64,000 bases of DNA from assembly GCF_000217815.1 (NCBI RefSeq), contig NC_015707.1:62001-126000 (forward strand). The letters run 5' to 3'. Below, in pieces: positions 8,750 through 17,016 of the stretch. The notes under the pieces are model-generated. The model was given only the letters and a program-made list of their open reading frames with translations. It was not told the DNA's origin and made no database searches. A program made the position numbers and the translations under genes. The DNA is from Pseudothermotoga thermarum DSM 5069. GTDB taxonomy: Bacteria; Thermotogota; Thermotogae; Thermotogales; DSM-5069. The stretch's first letter is position 1. The number at the start of each line of letters is the position of its first letter.

Positions 8750-9242
8750 CGTACTTTTCCCTGGATGAGCCACAAACAGGACATTTTTCAGGCGCAGAAC
8801 CTTCAACTGTATGACCACAAATGCTGCATATGTAAATCTTAACCTCTGGATAATCCTTTCCTTCCTCGACAAGTTGTTTTGCCTTTCTGTACATTACTTC
8901 GTGTATCTTCTCTGCTTCCAAAGCGTAATGAGTGCTTCTAACCGCATCATTTTCATTTTGCATTTTAGCAGTTTCCTTGTAAACTGGGTACATCTCGTTG
9001 ACCTCAAAGTTTTCACCGTTTATACACTGTTGAATGTTATCAGGCATTCCACCGACTTTTCCAAGAACGGTGTAGTGGTTTCTGGCATGCACAAATTCAG
9101 CGTAAGCAATTGCTTTGAAAAGTTTTGCCAAATTGGTTAAACCTTTTTTCTCTGCTTCTTCTGCAAAGATTAAATATTTCATGTGTGCCATGCTTTCACC
9201 AGCAAAGGCATCTTCAAGGAATTTTTTTGTCATTTCTCTCAC
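8739..9242 (-). CDS. Rubrerythrin
   Basis: A 167-residue non-haem diiron peroxidase. The N-terminal four-helix domain has the Glu/His ligands of the family (EDAFAGESMAHMKY, EFVHARNH, TAKMQNENDAVRSTHYALEAEKIHEVMY). A C-terminal rubredoxin-like iron site follows: CSICG and CPVCG. It protects anaerobes by reducing hydrogen peroxide. The frame opens at 9293, but GGGGTGG is placed for the GTG at 9242. It is expressed from the strong minus-strand promoter at 9294-9323 and is followed by rubredoxin. Confidence 0.95.
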   Translation of the reverse strand: MREMTKKFLEDAFAGESMAHMKYLIFAEEAEKKGLTNLAKLFKAIAYAEFVHARNHYTVLGKVGGMPDNIQQCINGENFEVNEMYPVYKETAKMQNENDAVRSTHYALEAEKIHEVMYRKAKQLVEEGKDYPEVKIYICSICGHTVEGSAPEKCPVCGSSREKYVEF

Positions 9243-9293
9243 AAAACCACCCCACAATTTTATAGAGTTTATGAATAAATGCATTTCATTCAA

Positions 9294-9323
9294 ATTATAT
9301 CGCAGACATTAAATATATGTCAA
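9294..9323 (-). promoter_or_regulatory. Promoter of the rubrerythrin-rubredoxin unit
   Basis: On the minus strand, TTGACA (9323-9318) is followed after 18 bases by TATAAT (9299-9294). It overlaps the first codons of the divergent open frame that begins at 9317, which supports the later start (9383) for that gene. A nearly palindromic stretch, with outer arms TGAAT/ATTCA around an AATGCATT core (9272-9292), covers the predicted transcription start and could be an operator. Confidence 0.65.
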
Positions 9324-9382
9324 GAAATCATTTTGAAAGAATTCAAAAGCACTTGTTATACTTTTATCGAAGAGGTGATCGG

Positions 9383-10567
9383 GTGGAACTTGAATTACTC
9401 GATTCTGTGCATTACAAACCGAGTTATCAGCGCTATTCTTTGGTGAACGTTTCAAACGCTATATTGAAGCACTTTGGGTGTGAAACTTTGCATCCAGCGT
9501 ATCCATTTGAGGAGTTTTTGCCCGGTATACTTGATGGTGTGAAAAAAATTTTGATATTTCTCATAGACGCACTTGGTTATCACAGTCTTGAAAAAGTAGC
9601 AAGCAAAGAAATTATCTTGAATAATGTGAATATCTTGAAAGCTACTTCGGTTTTTCCAACAACCACAAGTAGTTCCCTGTCTTCTCTTTTAACCGGTTGT
9701 ACACCCATAGAACACGGTATGCTTGGGTATGTTTTGTACCTCAAAGAAGTCGGCGGTTTGGTTAACATGATAGAACTTTCCTCGCCAACTTTGGGAAAAC
9801 TCCCTTCAAGTGTTCCACCAAAGTCTTTGATGTTCAGTGAGACAATTTTTGAGAAATTGACAAGAGTTGGAACAAGATGCTTTGTTTTGACATCCAAAAC
9901 GATAAGAGGCTCTGGGTTTTCAAACCTTACACACGCCGGCGCCTCTGTTAAAAGCTATCAAAGCTTTGGGGATTTGATTCAAGAGTTGGCGGAAATAATA
10001 GAGATCGACGGAAATGTTTTTGGTTTTGTATATTGGGGTTTGCTCGATTCTATTGGTCACAAAAAAGGAGCTGATTCGAAAGCTTTTGAGACAGAGCTTT
10101 ATTGGCTTTTGAAGATGTGTGATAAAGAGGTTTTTCCTCTTTTAAAAGGTGATACTATGCTTATCATAATGGGGGATCACGGTCAGATAGTGACTCCTTG
10201 GCAAAACGAAATTTGGTGGTCTTGGAAAGATCCCGTGGCAAGACATTTTTGGATGGCACCAGGTGGAGAAATGCGTATGATGCACATATATACAAAACAC
10301 CCAGAAGAGGTGATAGAATATCTTCAAAGCGAATACAACGACAAGGCGAGTTTTTACACCAAACAACAAGCTGTTGAACTTGGACTTTTTGGCTTTGGTG
10401 AAATCAAACAAGAAGCTTTGGATAGAATAGGCGATGTGGTCCTTATAGCAAAGGGAAATTATTCATTTTATTTTAAGTTGACTGGAAGAGAGGAAAGTTT
10501 AAAGTCAAAGCATGGTGCTTTGAGTTTGGAAGAACTTTTGATCCCACTGATAATCTTCAGGAGGTGA
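9383..10567 (+). CDS. Alkaline-phosphatase-superfamily protein (type I phosphodiesterase/nucleotide pyrophosphatase-like)
   Basis: A 394-residue metal-dependent hydrolase of the phosphodiesterase/nucleotide pyrophosphatase family. Metal and nucleophile motifs are visible in order: LIDALGYHSL (Asp), FPTTTSSSLSSLLTGCTPIEHGMLGY (Thr nucleophile region), YWGLLDSIGHKKG (Asp and His) and MGDHGQ (Asp-His). The frame opens at 9317, but AGAGGTG at 9371-9377 points to the GTG at 9383. The substrate cannot be inferred. It is followed closely by the YkuK-like gene. Confidence 0.78.
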   Translation: MELELLDSVHYKPSYQRYSLVNVSNAILKHFGCETLHPAYPFEEFLPGILDGVKKILIFLIDALGYHSLEKVASKEIILNNVNILKATSVFPTTTSSSLSSLLTGCTPIEHGMLGYVLYLKEVGGLVNMIELSSPTLGKLPSSVPPKSLMFSETIFEKLTRVGTRCFVLTSKTIRGSGFSNLTHAGASVKSYQSFGDLIQELAEIIEIDGNVFGFVYWGLLDSIGHKKGADSKAFETELYWLLKMCDKEVFPLLKGDTMLIIMGDHGQIVTPWQNEIWWSWKDPVARHFWMAPGGEMRMMHIYTKHPEEVIEYLQSEYNDKASFYTKQQAVELGLFGFGEIKQEALDRIGDVVLIAKGNYSFYFKLTGREESLKSKHGALSLEELLIPLIIFRR

Positions 10568-10616
10568 TAGGTTCTTATTAAAAAGTCCTACGTACGGCAC
10601 TGTTGATTTAGAACAA

Positions 10617-11021
10617 ATGAAAAAGATCATCGATGGCTTTGTTGGAGGAGAACCATTTAAGATTTTTATTGGAACAGATAGCGATGGAAATCAAGATTTT
10701 GTTGTCTTTGCAACAGCTTTGGTTGTGTACAAGGTTGGAGTTGGGGGTATTTACTTTTACAAACTCAAAAGGGAAAAAAAGTACCACGACATTTATTCAA
10801 GATTGTTTGAAGAAGTTCATTTGAGCATAGAAATGGCTAACTTTGTAAAGCAATCACTAGGGCTCAATCATGCGGAGATACACATAGACGCAGGACAAGA
10901 TGGTGAAAGCAAAGAAATTATTTCCACTTTGGTTGGTTATGTGAAAGGAATGGGATACAATTTCAAATTAAAACCTTGGGCGTTCGCGGCTTCGAAGATA
11001 GCTCACAGACACACCAAATGA
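10617..11021 (+). CDS. YkuK-like (DUF458) RNase H-fold protein, start codon uncertain
   Basis: A protein of the YkuK/DUF458 type, with the RNase H-like core FIGTDSDG near its start and IHIDAGQDGESKEII later. The first in-frame ATG is at 10617, giving 134 residues, but it has no ribosome binding site. A perfect GGAGGTGAT lies at 10560-10568, followed in the same frame by AGG TTC TTA TTA AAA AGT CCT. The protein reads sensibly from there, yet has no start codon; AGG at 10569-10571 sits where an ATG would be expected. The biochemical role of the family is not established. Confidence 0.7.
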   Translation: MKKIIDGFVGGEPFKIFIGTDSDGNQDFVVFATALVVYKVGVGGIYFYKLKREKKYHDIYSRLFEEVHLSIEMANFVKQSLGLNHAEIHIDAGQDGESKEIISTLVGYVKGMGYNFKLKPWAFAASKIAHRHTK

Positions 11022-11714
11022 TCAACCTATTTGTCTTGCTATCTCGAAAAGTATTATTCCTGCGCTTACCGCTACGTTCAAAGAATCTATCGACGATTTC
11101 ATGGGTATCGCGATCAATTGATCGCAACTTTCTTTAACCAATCTGCTGAGCCCTTCCCCTTCGTTACCAAAGACTACGCAAATCGGTGCTGTAAACTTTT
11201 CTTCGTACAGGTTTTTACCACCTACATCGGCACCGTAGATCCAGTAGCCTTTTTTCTTAAGCTTTTCAATTGTTTGAACAAGGTTGGTGACGATGACTAT
11301 CGGCATTCTTAGAACTGTTCCGGCCGAAACCTTCACAACGGCTGGTGTGACTTTAACGGATCTGTCTTTAGGTATAACTATGGCGTTTACACCGGCTCCG
11401 ACGGCTGTTCTTATTATGGCACCAAAATTGTGAGGATCTGTGATATGATCGAGCATAACTATCAAATTTCCGGTCAAAGCTGATTCATCGCTGTATTTGA
11501 AATCTAAATCTATCGCTATTCCTTGGTTCTTTTCCTCTTGACACAATTTTTCAAGATTCTTTTTGGATGTGTACTCGTAAGGATAGCCGAGCTTCTTCAG
11601 CTGTTGTTCAAGCAGAGCAAACTTCTTCGCCTTTTCTTCGGAAAGATATATCTTTCTAACTGGATATCTTGTTCTCAAAACTTCATCCAGCACGCTCTTG
11701 CCGTAGACTATCAT
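11022..11714 (-). CDS. rlmB: 23S rRNA 2'-O-methyltransferase, SpoU/RlmB family
   Basis: A 230-residue SPOUT methyltransferase. The N-terminal substrate-binding part includes GKSVLDEVL and YPYEYTSKKNLEKL. The three SpoU motifs follow: DPHNFGAIIRTAVGAG, VFGNEGEGLSRLV and IPMKSSIDSLNVAVSAGI, which form the trefoil knot and bind SAM. In the family it methylates G2251 of 23S rRNA, or a similar RNA. The ATG at 11714 is preferred over 11729 because of the upstream GGAGAG. It overlaps the mini-RNase III gene by 32 bases. Confidence 0.9.
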   Translation of the reverse strand: MIVYGKSVLDEVLRTRYPVRKIYLSEEKAKKFALLEQQLKKLGYPYEYTSKKNLEKLCQEEKNQGIAIDLDFKYSDESALTGNLIVMLDHITDPHNFGAIIRTAVGAGVNAIVIPKDRSVKVTPAVVKVSAGTVLRMPIVIVTNLVQTIEKLKKKGYWIYGADVGGKNLYEEKFTAPICVVFGNEGEGLSRLVKESCDQLIAIPMKSSIDSLNVAVSAGIILFEIARQIG

Positions 11715-12090
11715 CGTCCATCTCTCCAAAAGCTATTTTCAAAAGATAGTACATTCTCTCCGTTTTTCCTGCCAAGTACAAATAACCTATAACCGCTTCG
11801 AAAGCTGTGCTTTTTCTGTAGAAAAGATCGTTTCCGTGCCTTTTGGCAGCTTTGCTGTTGAAAGCCCTTTTTGCAACGCTTAGTTCATCTTCTGAAAGCA
11901 AGTCCAAAATTCGCTCAAAACCTTTAGCTTGACCATCTCTAGAAACTTGCTGTGTTACTTTTTGATGTATCGTTGATACGTTCACGTACTTTACGTTCTC
12001 GATTCGACAGTACAAAGAGCAAACGGCATCTCCTATGTAAGCCAAAGTTGAAATCGGGTAAAACTTAGGATCCAGTTTTTTCACCTCCAT
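11683..12090 (-). CDS. mrnC: Mini-ribonuclease III
   Basis: A 135-residue stand-alone RNase III catalytic domain without a dsRNA-binding domain. LAYIGDAVCSLYCR holds the signature with the conserved Asp. Later segments (RKSTAFEAVIGYLYL) hold the second set of acidic residues. In Firmicutes this enzyme matures 23S rRNA, and linkage with an rlmB-type methyltransferase is typical. The ATG at 12090 lacks a clear ribosome binding site; GGAGGTG lies inside the frame, so a start at a CTG five codons later is possible. Confidence 0.88.
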   Translation of the reverse strand: MEVKKLDPKFYPISTLAYIGDAVCSLYCRIENVKYVNVSTIHQKVTQQVSRDGQAKGFERILDLLSEDELSVAKRAFNSKAAKRHGNDLFYRKSTAFEAVIGYLYLAGKTERMYYLLKIAFGEMDDDSLRQERAG

Positions 12091-12532
12091 ACAGATATCT
12101 TCTCAAGGCCACTTCGTCGAGGTAAAGTCTGTTGATTCTATCAAGTTTTTGAACAAAAGCTTGGAACCTTCTAAGTTTCAATTTTTCCAAGATTTTCCTT
12201 TCTCTCATGGTATTCAAAAATTCTTCTTTGAGCCTTTCTTCTTCCTCTTTGATTTTCTGAAGTTCTTTCCTTTTTTCTTCCAAAATCAAACTCATTAAAT
12301 CGATCATCAATTTCCATTGTTGAAGTTGGTATCCGGTCATACCTTGCTTGCAATTTTCAACAACATCTTGTTGAATTTTTGAAATTTCTTCTTCCATTGA
12401 GGAAATTTCTTCCTCAACAGCTCGAAGTTTTGCTTTTATACCTGAAAGCAATTGTTTTATTTGATTTTCCTGCAAAAGTTTCAATTGAAGAATCTTTTCA
12501 AGCCTGAATTTGAACACAGTCATCGATTTCAT
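12065..12532 (-). CDS. fliJ: FliJ-like flagellar coiled-coil protein
   Basis: A 155-residue, highly charged, almost wholly helical protein with heptad-like repeats (about residues 15-130). Its start FKFRLEKILQLKLLQENQ resembles FliJ, the small stalk/chaperone of the flagellar export ATPase FliI. The next gene overlaps it by 26 bases. The assignment rests on size, coiled coil and the N-terminal pattern; another coiled-coil protein cannot be excluded, since no other flagellar gene is near. A second in-frame ATG lies at 12523. Confidence 0.62.
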   Translation of the reverse strand: MKSMTVFKFRLEKILQLKLLQENQIKQLLSGIKAKLRAVEEEISSMEEEISKIQQDVVENCKQGMTGYQLQQWKLMIDLMSLILEEKRKELQKIKEEEERLKEEFLNTMRERKILEKLKLRRFQAFVQKLDRINRLYLDEVALRRYLYGGEKTGS

Positions 12533-12617
12533 TCCCAGTTGAAATTATACGATAAATTGTCAAAAAAACTTGCGAGAATGGTAAAATCTTAATGACCCTT
12601 TTTCGGGGGTGAGAGGG

Positions 12618-13259
12618 TTGCGAGATCTGATAGATTTCAAGATGACAAAAGAGGGTTTGATTCTTTTGGTTAGGGATTACGAAAGTTTGGAGGAAGTTTT
12701 AGAGCAACTTGGCGTGAGAATATCACAAATGAGTGGTTTTTTTGCAAAAGGCGATAAGATCATGTTGATGATCGAAAACAGCGAAAAGCATGCGCCGGAT
12801 ATGCCAAAGATCGTAGCTGCGATACGAAACAGCGGTTTGGAAATTTCTCAGATCCTCGTAGGCTCAGCAGTTGGTGAAAATGTCAACGTGAGCGGCAGAA
12901 TGAAAATGGTTGAAGAAGGTGACACAAAATCTGGAACGAAAGTTGTAAAGAAGAATTTAAGAAGTGGACAAGCACTCGTTCATCCTGGTGATGTGATCGT
13001 CGTGGGAAACGTCCACGCTGGTGCCGAAATAATGGCAGGGGGATCAATAGCGGTTTTCGGACATGTGAAAGGAATTCTCAGGGCTGGTTTGAACGAAGGC
13101 GAGCAAGCCATAATAGCTGTTTTGTCGATGCAACCTACGTTGATTCAGATTGCAGGACACATTCTAAGAGAAGTTGGAAGCTATGACGAACCAGTTGTTG
13201 CTTACGTTAAAGACAATCGGGTTGTCATCGATAAAGTTAAAGATGTAAAATTTGGCTAG
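12618..13259 (+). CDS. minC: Septum site-determining protein MinC
   Basis: A 213-residue inhibitor of FtsZ assembly. The N-terminal alpha/beta domain spans about 1-95. The C-terminal beta-helix domain shows HPGDVIVVGNVHAGAEIMAGGSIAVFGHVKGILRAG, the MinC signature that binds MinD. It heads the long plus-strand operon ending with gltX. GGGGGTGAG at 12605-12613 points to the TTG at 12618 rather than the GTG at 12609. No minD or minE is nearby. Confidence 0.92.
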   Translation: MRDLIDFKMTKEGLILLVRDYESLEEVLEQLGVRISQMSGFFAKGDKIMLMIENSEKHAPDMPKIVAAIRNSGLEISQILVGSAVGENVNVSGRMKMVEEGDTKSGTKVVKKNLRSGQALVHPGDVIVVGNVHAGAEIMAGGSIAVFGHVKGILRAGLNEGEQAIIAVLSMQPTLIQIAGHILREVGSYDEPVVAYVKDNRVVIDKVKDVKFG

Positions 13260-13273
13260 GGGAGTGATCGTGT

Positions 13274-14275
13274 TTGGATACAAAGATGTTGTTGATGGAA
13301 CTGACAAAAGTCGATGGACCTTCAGGTTATGAAGATGAAGTGATTTCGCTCATCGAAGAAAAGATAAAACCTTTTGTTGACGAAGTTTGGAGAAACAAAG
13401 TTGGTACATTGGTTGCCTTTAAAAAAGGAGAAGGAAAGGAAAAACTTGGAATATTTGCGCATGTGGATGAAGTGGGTTTTGTGATAACGAAGGTCGAGCC
13501 TGATGGGTTTGCAAGGCTTGAAACGATTGGTGGTGTTGATCCAAAGGTTCTTTTTGCCCAAAGGATAAAGATTTTTACTTCAAAAGGAATAGCAACGGGT
13601 GTTGTGGGCGTTTTGCCTCCACATTTGCAAAAAGAGGAGCACAGAAAATCCGTTCCAAGCTACGACAAAATTTTTGTTGATCTTTCCTGCAGCCCTTTGG
13701 CGACTCATGTAAAAGTAGGGAATGTTTGCGTTGTGGAAAGTGAACCAGTTGAACTAAACGGTAAACTGTCCGCGAAGGCTTTGGACGATCGTGCGGGCTG
13801 CGCCGCCTTGATACTGGCTGCCGAAATGCTTCAAAGGATTAAAAACAAATCGGATGTTTATTTCATATTCTCCAGTCAAGAAGAAGTTGCAGGACCTGGG
13901 GCGGTTTCAATTGCTTACGAGCTAGAACTTCAAAAGGCCATAGTGGTTGACGTCACTCATGCCAACGAAAAGGTACCACAGTTCCCAACTATAAAGCTTT
14001 CAGAAGGACCAGCCCTCTGCGTTGGCCCTACGGTGGATAGAGAATTTTTCAGCGCCATTCGCGAGCTTGCTGAAAAGAACGGTGTGCGAATTCAAATAGA
14101 ACCATCGCCAGGTAGATCCGGAACTGATACAGATGAAATACAGCTGACAAAAACAGGTGTTAAAACCATGCTTGTTTCAATACCGTTGATGTACATGCAC
14201 ACACCAGTGGAAGTTGTTGACCCAAAAGATGTGGAAGAAACAGCGAGACTTTTGGCACTTGCAACGACAATTTAA
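13274..14275 (+). CDS. M42-family metallopeptidase (glutamyl aminopeptidase-like), copy 1
   Basis: A 333-residue cytosolic peptidase, the first of three M42 paralogues in tandem. The dizinc-site residues are visible: His-Val-Asp in IFAHVDEVGF, Asp in KALDDRAGC, Glu-Glu in SSQEEVAGPG, Asp in VVDVTHAN and the late His in MYMHTPVEVV. M42 enzymes form large tetrahedral aminopeptidase complexes that finish peptide breakdown. It starts at a TTG with GGGGAGTGATC upstream, 14 bases after minC. Confidence 0.92.
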   Translation: MDTKMLLMELTKVDGPSGYEDEVISLIEEKIKPFVDEVWRNKVGTLVAFKKGEGKEKLGIFAHVDEVGFVITKVEPDGFARLETIGGVDPKVLFAQRIKIFTSKGIATGVVGVLPPHLQKEEHRKSVPSYDKIFVDLSCSPLATHVKVGNVCVVESEPVELNGKLSAKALDDRAGCAALILAAEMLQRIKNKSDVYFIFSSQEEVAGPGAVSIAYELELQKAIVVDVTHANEKVPQFPTIKLSEGPALCVGPTVDREFFSAIRELAEKNGVRIQIEPSPGRSGTDTDEIQLTKTGVKTMLVSIPLMYMHTPVEVVDPKDVEETARLLALATTI

Positions 14276-14288
14276 AGGGGTGAGGGTT

Positions 14289-15308
14289 TTGTACTTGAAA
14301 GAATTGTCGGAACTCGATGGTGTTTCCGGTAACGAAAAGGCTGTAAGAGATTACATAGCAAGTCAAATCAAAGACAAAGTCGATGAGTTTAAAATCGATG
14401 TTCTTGGAAATTTGATAGCTTTAAAGAAGGGTACGAAATCAAGAAGAAAAATTCTACTTGCGGCGCATATGGATGAAGTTGGATTCATGGTCACAAACAT
14501 TGAAGAAGATGGAACTTTGTCTTTTGCACCCGTTGGAGGAGTTGAACCACAGGTTGTGATAGGCAAAAAGGTTCGAATAGAGGGAAAAATCAATGGGGTG
14601 ATAGGCTACAAAGCGATACATTTACAGAAAAAAGAACAATTGCTCAATCCACCAACTTATGAACAGCTCAGAATTTACATTGGTGCAAAGTCAAAAGATG
14701 AAGCATCCAAACTGGTGAAAATCGGTGATTATGTGGCTTTCGCAACAAAATATCTTCAGGAGAACGACAGAGCCACAGGAAAGGCTTTCGACGACAGGGT
14801 TGGTTGCTCCGTTCTCATGGATATAATCGATAAAAAAGAAAGGTATGAAGACGACGTTTACTTTGCCTTTTTGGTTCAAGAGGAAACTGGGCTTCGTGGT
14901 AGCGCAGTTGTGGTGGAACAGATCTTTCCAGATATCGCAATAGTGATTGAAGGTACAACTGCAGGTGATGATCCAGAACTTCCAAGTTATCAATGGGCAA
15001 CGCACTTGGGAGATGGACCTGCCATAACTTTCATGCACAGAGGTTATGTGGTGAGCAGAAAAATCTACGAAGCCATTCTGTCAGTTGCAAGAAAGTACGG
15101 TATAAAACATCAAGAAAAACGAAGGACTGCTGGTGGAACTGATGCCAGAAGGTTTGCCACAACTGCCTATGGTGTTCCTTCGGGTGTAATTTCAGTACCT
15201 GCCAGATACATTCACAGCCCGATTTGCATGATAGATTTAAAGGATTATGAAAATACAGTTTTATTGGTTCAAAAAATACTTCAGGAAGGGGAGGAATTCG
15301 CAAAATGA
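14289..15308 (+). CDS. M42-family metallopeptidase, copy 2
   Basis: A 339-residue M42 peptidase with AAHMDEVGF, KAFDDRVGCSV, LVQEETGLRG, VIEGTTAGD and the late RYIHSPICM metal His. At the fourth ligand position it has Glu in VIEGT where copies 1 and 3 have Asp in VDVT, a known difference among M42 subfamilies. AAAGGGGTGAGG upstream supports the TTG at 14289, although the frame is open from 14214. It overlaps copy 3 by ATGA. The three copies may form homo- or hetero-complexes of different specificity. Confidence 0.92.
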   Translation: MYLKELSELDGVSGNEKAVRDYIASQIKDKVDEFKIDVLGNLIALKKGTKSRRKILLAAHMDEVGFMVTNIEEDGTLSFAPVGGVEPQVVIGKKVRIEGKINGVIGYKAIHLQKKEQLLNPPTYEQLRIYIGAKSKDEASKLVKIGDYVAFATKYLQENDRATGKAFDDRVGCSVLMDIIDKKERYEDDVYFAFLVQEETGLRGSAVVVEQIFPDIAIVIEGTTAGDDPELPSYQWATHLGDGPAITFMHRGYVVSRKIYEAILSVARKYGIKHQEKRRTAGGTDARRFATTAYGVPSGVISVPARYIHSPICMIDLKDYENTVLLVQKILQEGEEFAK

Positions 15309-16309
15309 TAGATCTTGTGAAAAAACTTACAGAAGCTTATGGGCCAAGTGGAAGGGAAGAAGAAGTTTTAAATCTCATATTGAGTGAACTTGACGGTTAC
15401 ATCGACGGTTACAAGTTCGATAACCTTGGTAACTTGCTTGTCTGGAAAACAGGTTCAAGCGGTAAAAAAGTTTTGTTGGATGCGCATGCCGATGAAATTG
15501 GACTAGTTGTTACAAACATCGACGAAAAAGGTTTTTTACGCGTTGAAACGGTTGGAGGTGTTCCACCACATCCGTATGTTGGACAGAGGATAAGATTTCC
15601 AAACGCAGTTGGAATAGTCTACGTGGAAGGTGAAACTGTAGAGGAACGCAAGAAGAATTTTTCGAATTTAAACTTTGACAATATGTTTGTTGACATCGGT
15701 GCAAAAAGCTATGAGGAAGCGAAGTCAAAAGTACCAATTGGTTCTTTTGGAGTTTACGATTCTTATTTCTTCCAGAATGGAAACCTTCTTGTTTCAAAAG
15801 CCATGGATGATAGAATTGGTTGTGCAGTGATAGTAGAAGTCTTTAGAAGGCTTAAGAAGGTGCAAAACACTGTTATAGGGTCTTTCAGCGTACAAGAAGA
15901 GGTTGGTCTTGTTGGAGCATCTGTAGCGGCTTATTCTCTTAATCCAGATGTCTGTATAGCCGTGGACGTCACAGATTCTGCCGATTATCCGAAAGCAACC
16001 AAGAGACATTCTATGGCTTTGGGCAAGGGGCCAGCGATAAAGATCAAAGATCGTGCTTCCATAAGCAACAGGAAAATAGTCGAAAAATTGATCGAAACCG
16101 CGGAGGCTTCGAAGATACCTTACCAAATGGAAGTGTTAATCTTTGGTGGAACAAATGCAGCAGCTTTGCAGAGAACAAGGGCAGGCATTCCGGCGGCGAC
16201 AGTTTCTATTCCAACAAGGTATGTTCACACCCCAAGTGAAACGGTGTGTTTAGACGATGTGGAACATACCGTTGAACTTTTGATCGAATATTCACAGAAG
16301 GGAGTGTAA
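15305..16309 (+). CDS. M42-family metallopeptidase, copy 3
   Basis: A 334-residue M42 peptidase with LDAHADEIGLVV, KAMDDRIGC, SVQEEVGLVGA, AVDVTDSAD and RYVHTPSETV. All metal positions are present, so it should be active. The ATG at 15305 overlaps the previous stop and follows GGGGAGG. Three adjacent paralogues differing at the ligand and specificity regions suggest tandem duplication followed by specialisation on different N-terminal residues. Confidence 0.92.
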   Translation: MIDLVKKLTEAYGPSGREEEVLNLILSELDGYIDGYKFDNLGNLLVWKTGSSGKKVLLDAHADEIGLVVTNIDEKGFLRVETVGGVPPHPYVGQRIRFPNAVGIVYVEGETVEERKKNFSNLNFDNMFVDIGAKSYEEAKSKVPIGSFGVYDSYFFQNGNLLVSKAMDDRIGCAVIVEVFRRLKKVQNTVIGSFSVQEEVGLVGASVAAYSLNPDVCIAVDVTDSADYPKATKRHSMALGKGPAIKIKDRASISNRKIVEKLIETAEASKIPYQMEVLIFGGTNAAALQRTRAGIPAATVSIPTRYVHTPSETVCLDDVEHTVELLIEYSQKGV

Positions 16310-16311
16310 AG

Positions 16312-17016
16312 GTGGCGAGGAATCAAATTAAATTGACGGATATTCAGGCTCGCATTCTTGCCATACTCATAATCGTTTTAAGCGTAGGCTTTGTAGCTTT
16401 TAGCTTGGCTACTTTCATACTTGTTCAAACGCGTCGAAATGTCAAAGTAGAGGTCATAGAACTTCCCCCGCCGCGTGTAGAAACTCCTTCAGCTGAACTT
16501 AAGACTGCCGAGAAAATCGAGACAGTTCAAGCACCTGTATACAAAGTGGAGGTTTTTGATTACAAAAAATTACTCGTAGAATCTGTTGAAGTAGTCGAGC
16601 GTGGCGCGGTTGTTTCTGTATACGTCGTAGAACCTGAAGATGCCTTAAAGATTATAAGAGGCTCCAACTTACCTTTTTTGATTCATCAATACGATGACAA
16701 AACTTACACTGTATGTGTTCTAGGCGATTACAAATATTCCGACTTGTCTCCATTTAGAACCTTGTACGGTGTGTTGGTCTTTTCAACCACAAATTTCGAA
16801 GCGGCATTGCAAAGAGTTATAGCTTTTAGAAGCGCTGGTTATTCGGCATACTTGATGAAATTTCAAAGGGAAGGAAGAACTTGGTATTCGCTTGTTTTGG
16901 GAGTGTTTGCAGACTTGAGTTCCGCTGAAACTTACAATTCAAAGCTGAATTGGAACGAAGTAATGAAACTTGCCGGTTCAACAAGGCCAGGGTATGTGGG
17001 GCGAATATCGCCGTGA
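16312..17016 (+). CDS. Membrane-anchored SPOR-domain-like protein
   Basis: A 234-residue protein with one N-terminal membrane segment (about 17-40, ILAILIIVLSVGFVAFSLAT). A proline/glutamate-rich linker (about 48-75) follows. The C-terminal part has the SPOR pattern AFRSAGYSAYLMKFQREGR and WYSLVLGVFADLSSAE. SPOR domains bind peptidoglycan stripped of stem peptides at division sites, which fits an operon that starts with minC. The match is by pattern only. It starts at GTG, 2 bases after the previous stop. Confidence 0.65.
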   Translation: MARNQIKLTDIQARILAILIIVLSVGFVAFSLATFILVQTRRNVKVEVIELPPPRVETPSAELKTAEKIETVQAPVYKVEVFDYKKLLVESVEVVERGAVVSVYVVEPEDALKIIRGSNLPFLIHQYDDKTYTVCVLGDYKYSDLSPFRTLYGVLVFSTTNFEAALQRVIAFRSAGYSAYLMKFQREGRTWYSLVLGVFADLSSAETYNSKLNWNEVMKLAGSTRPGYVGRISP

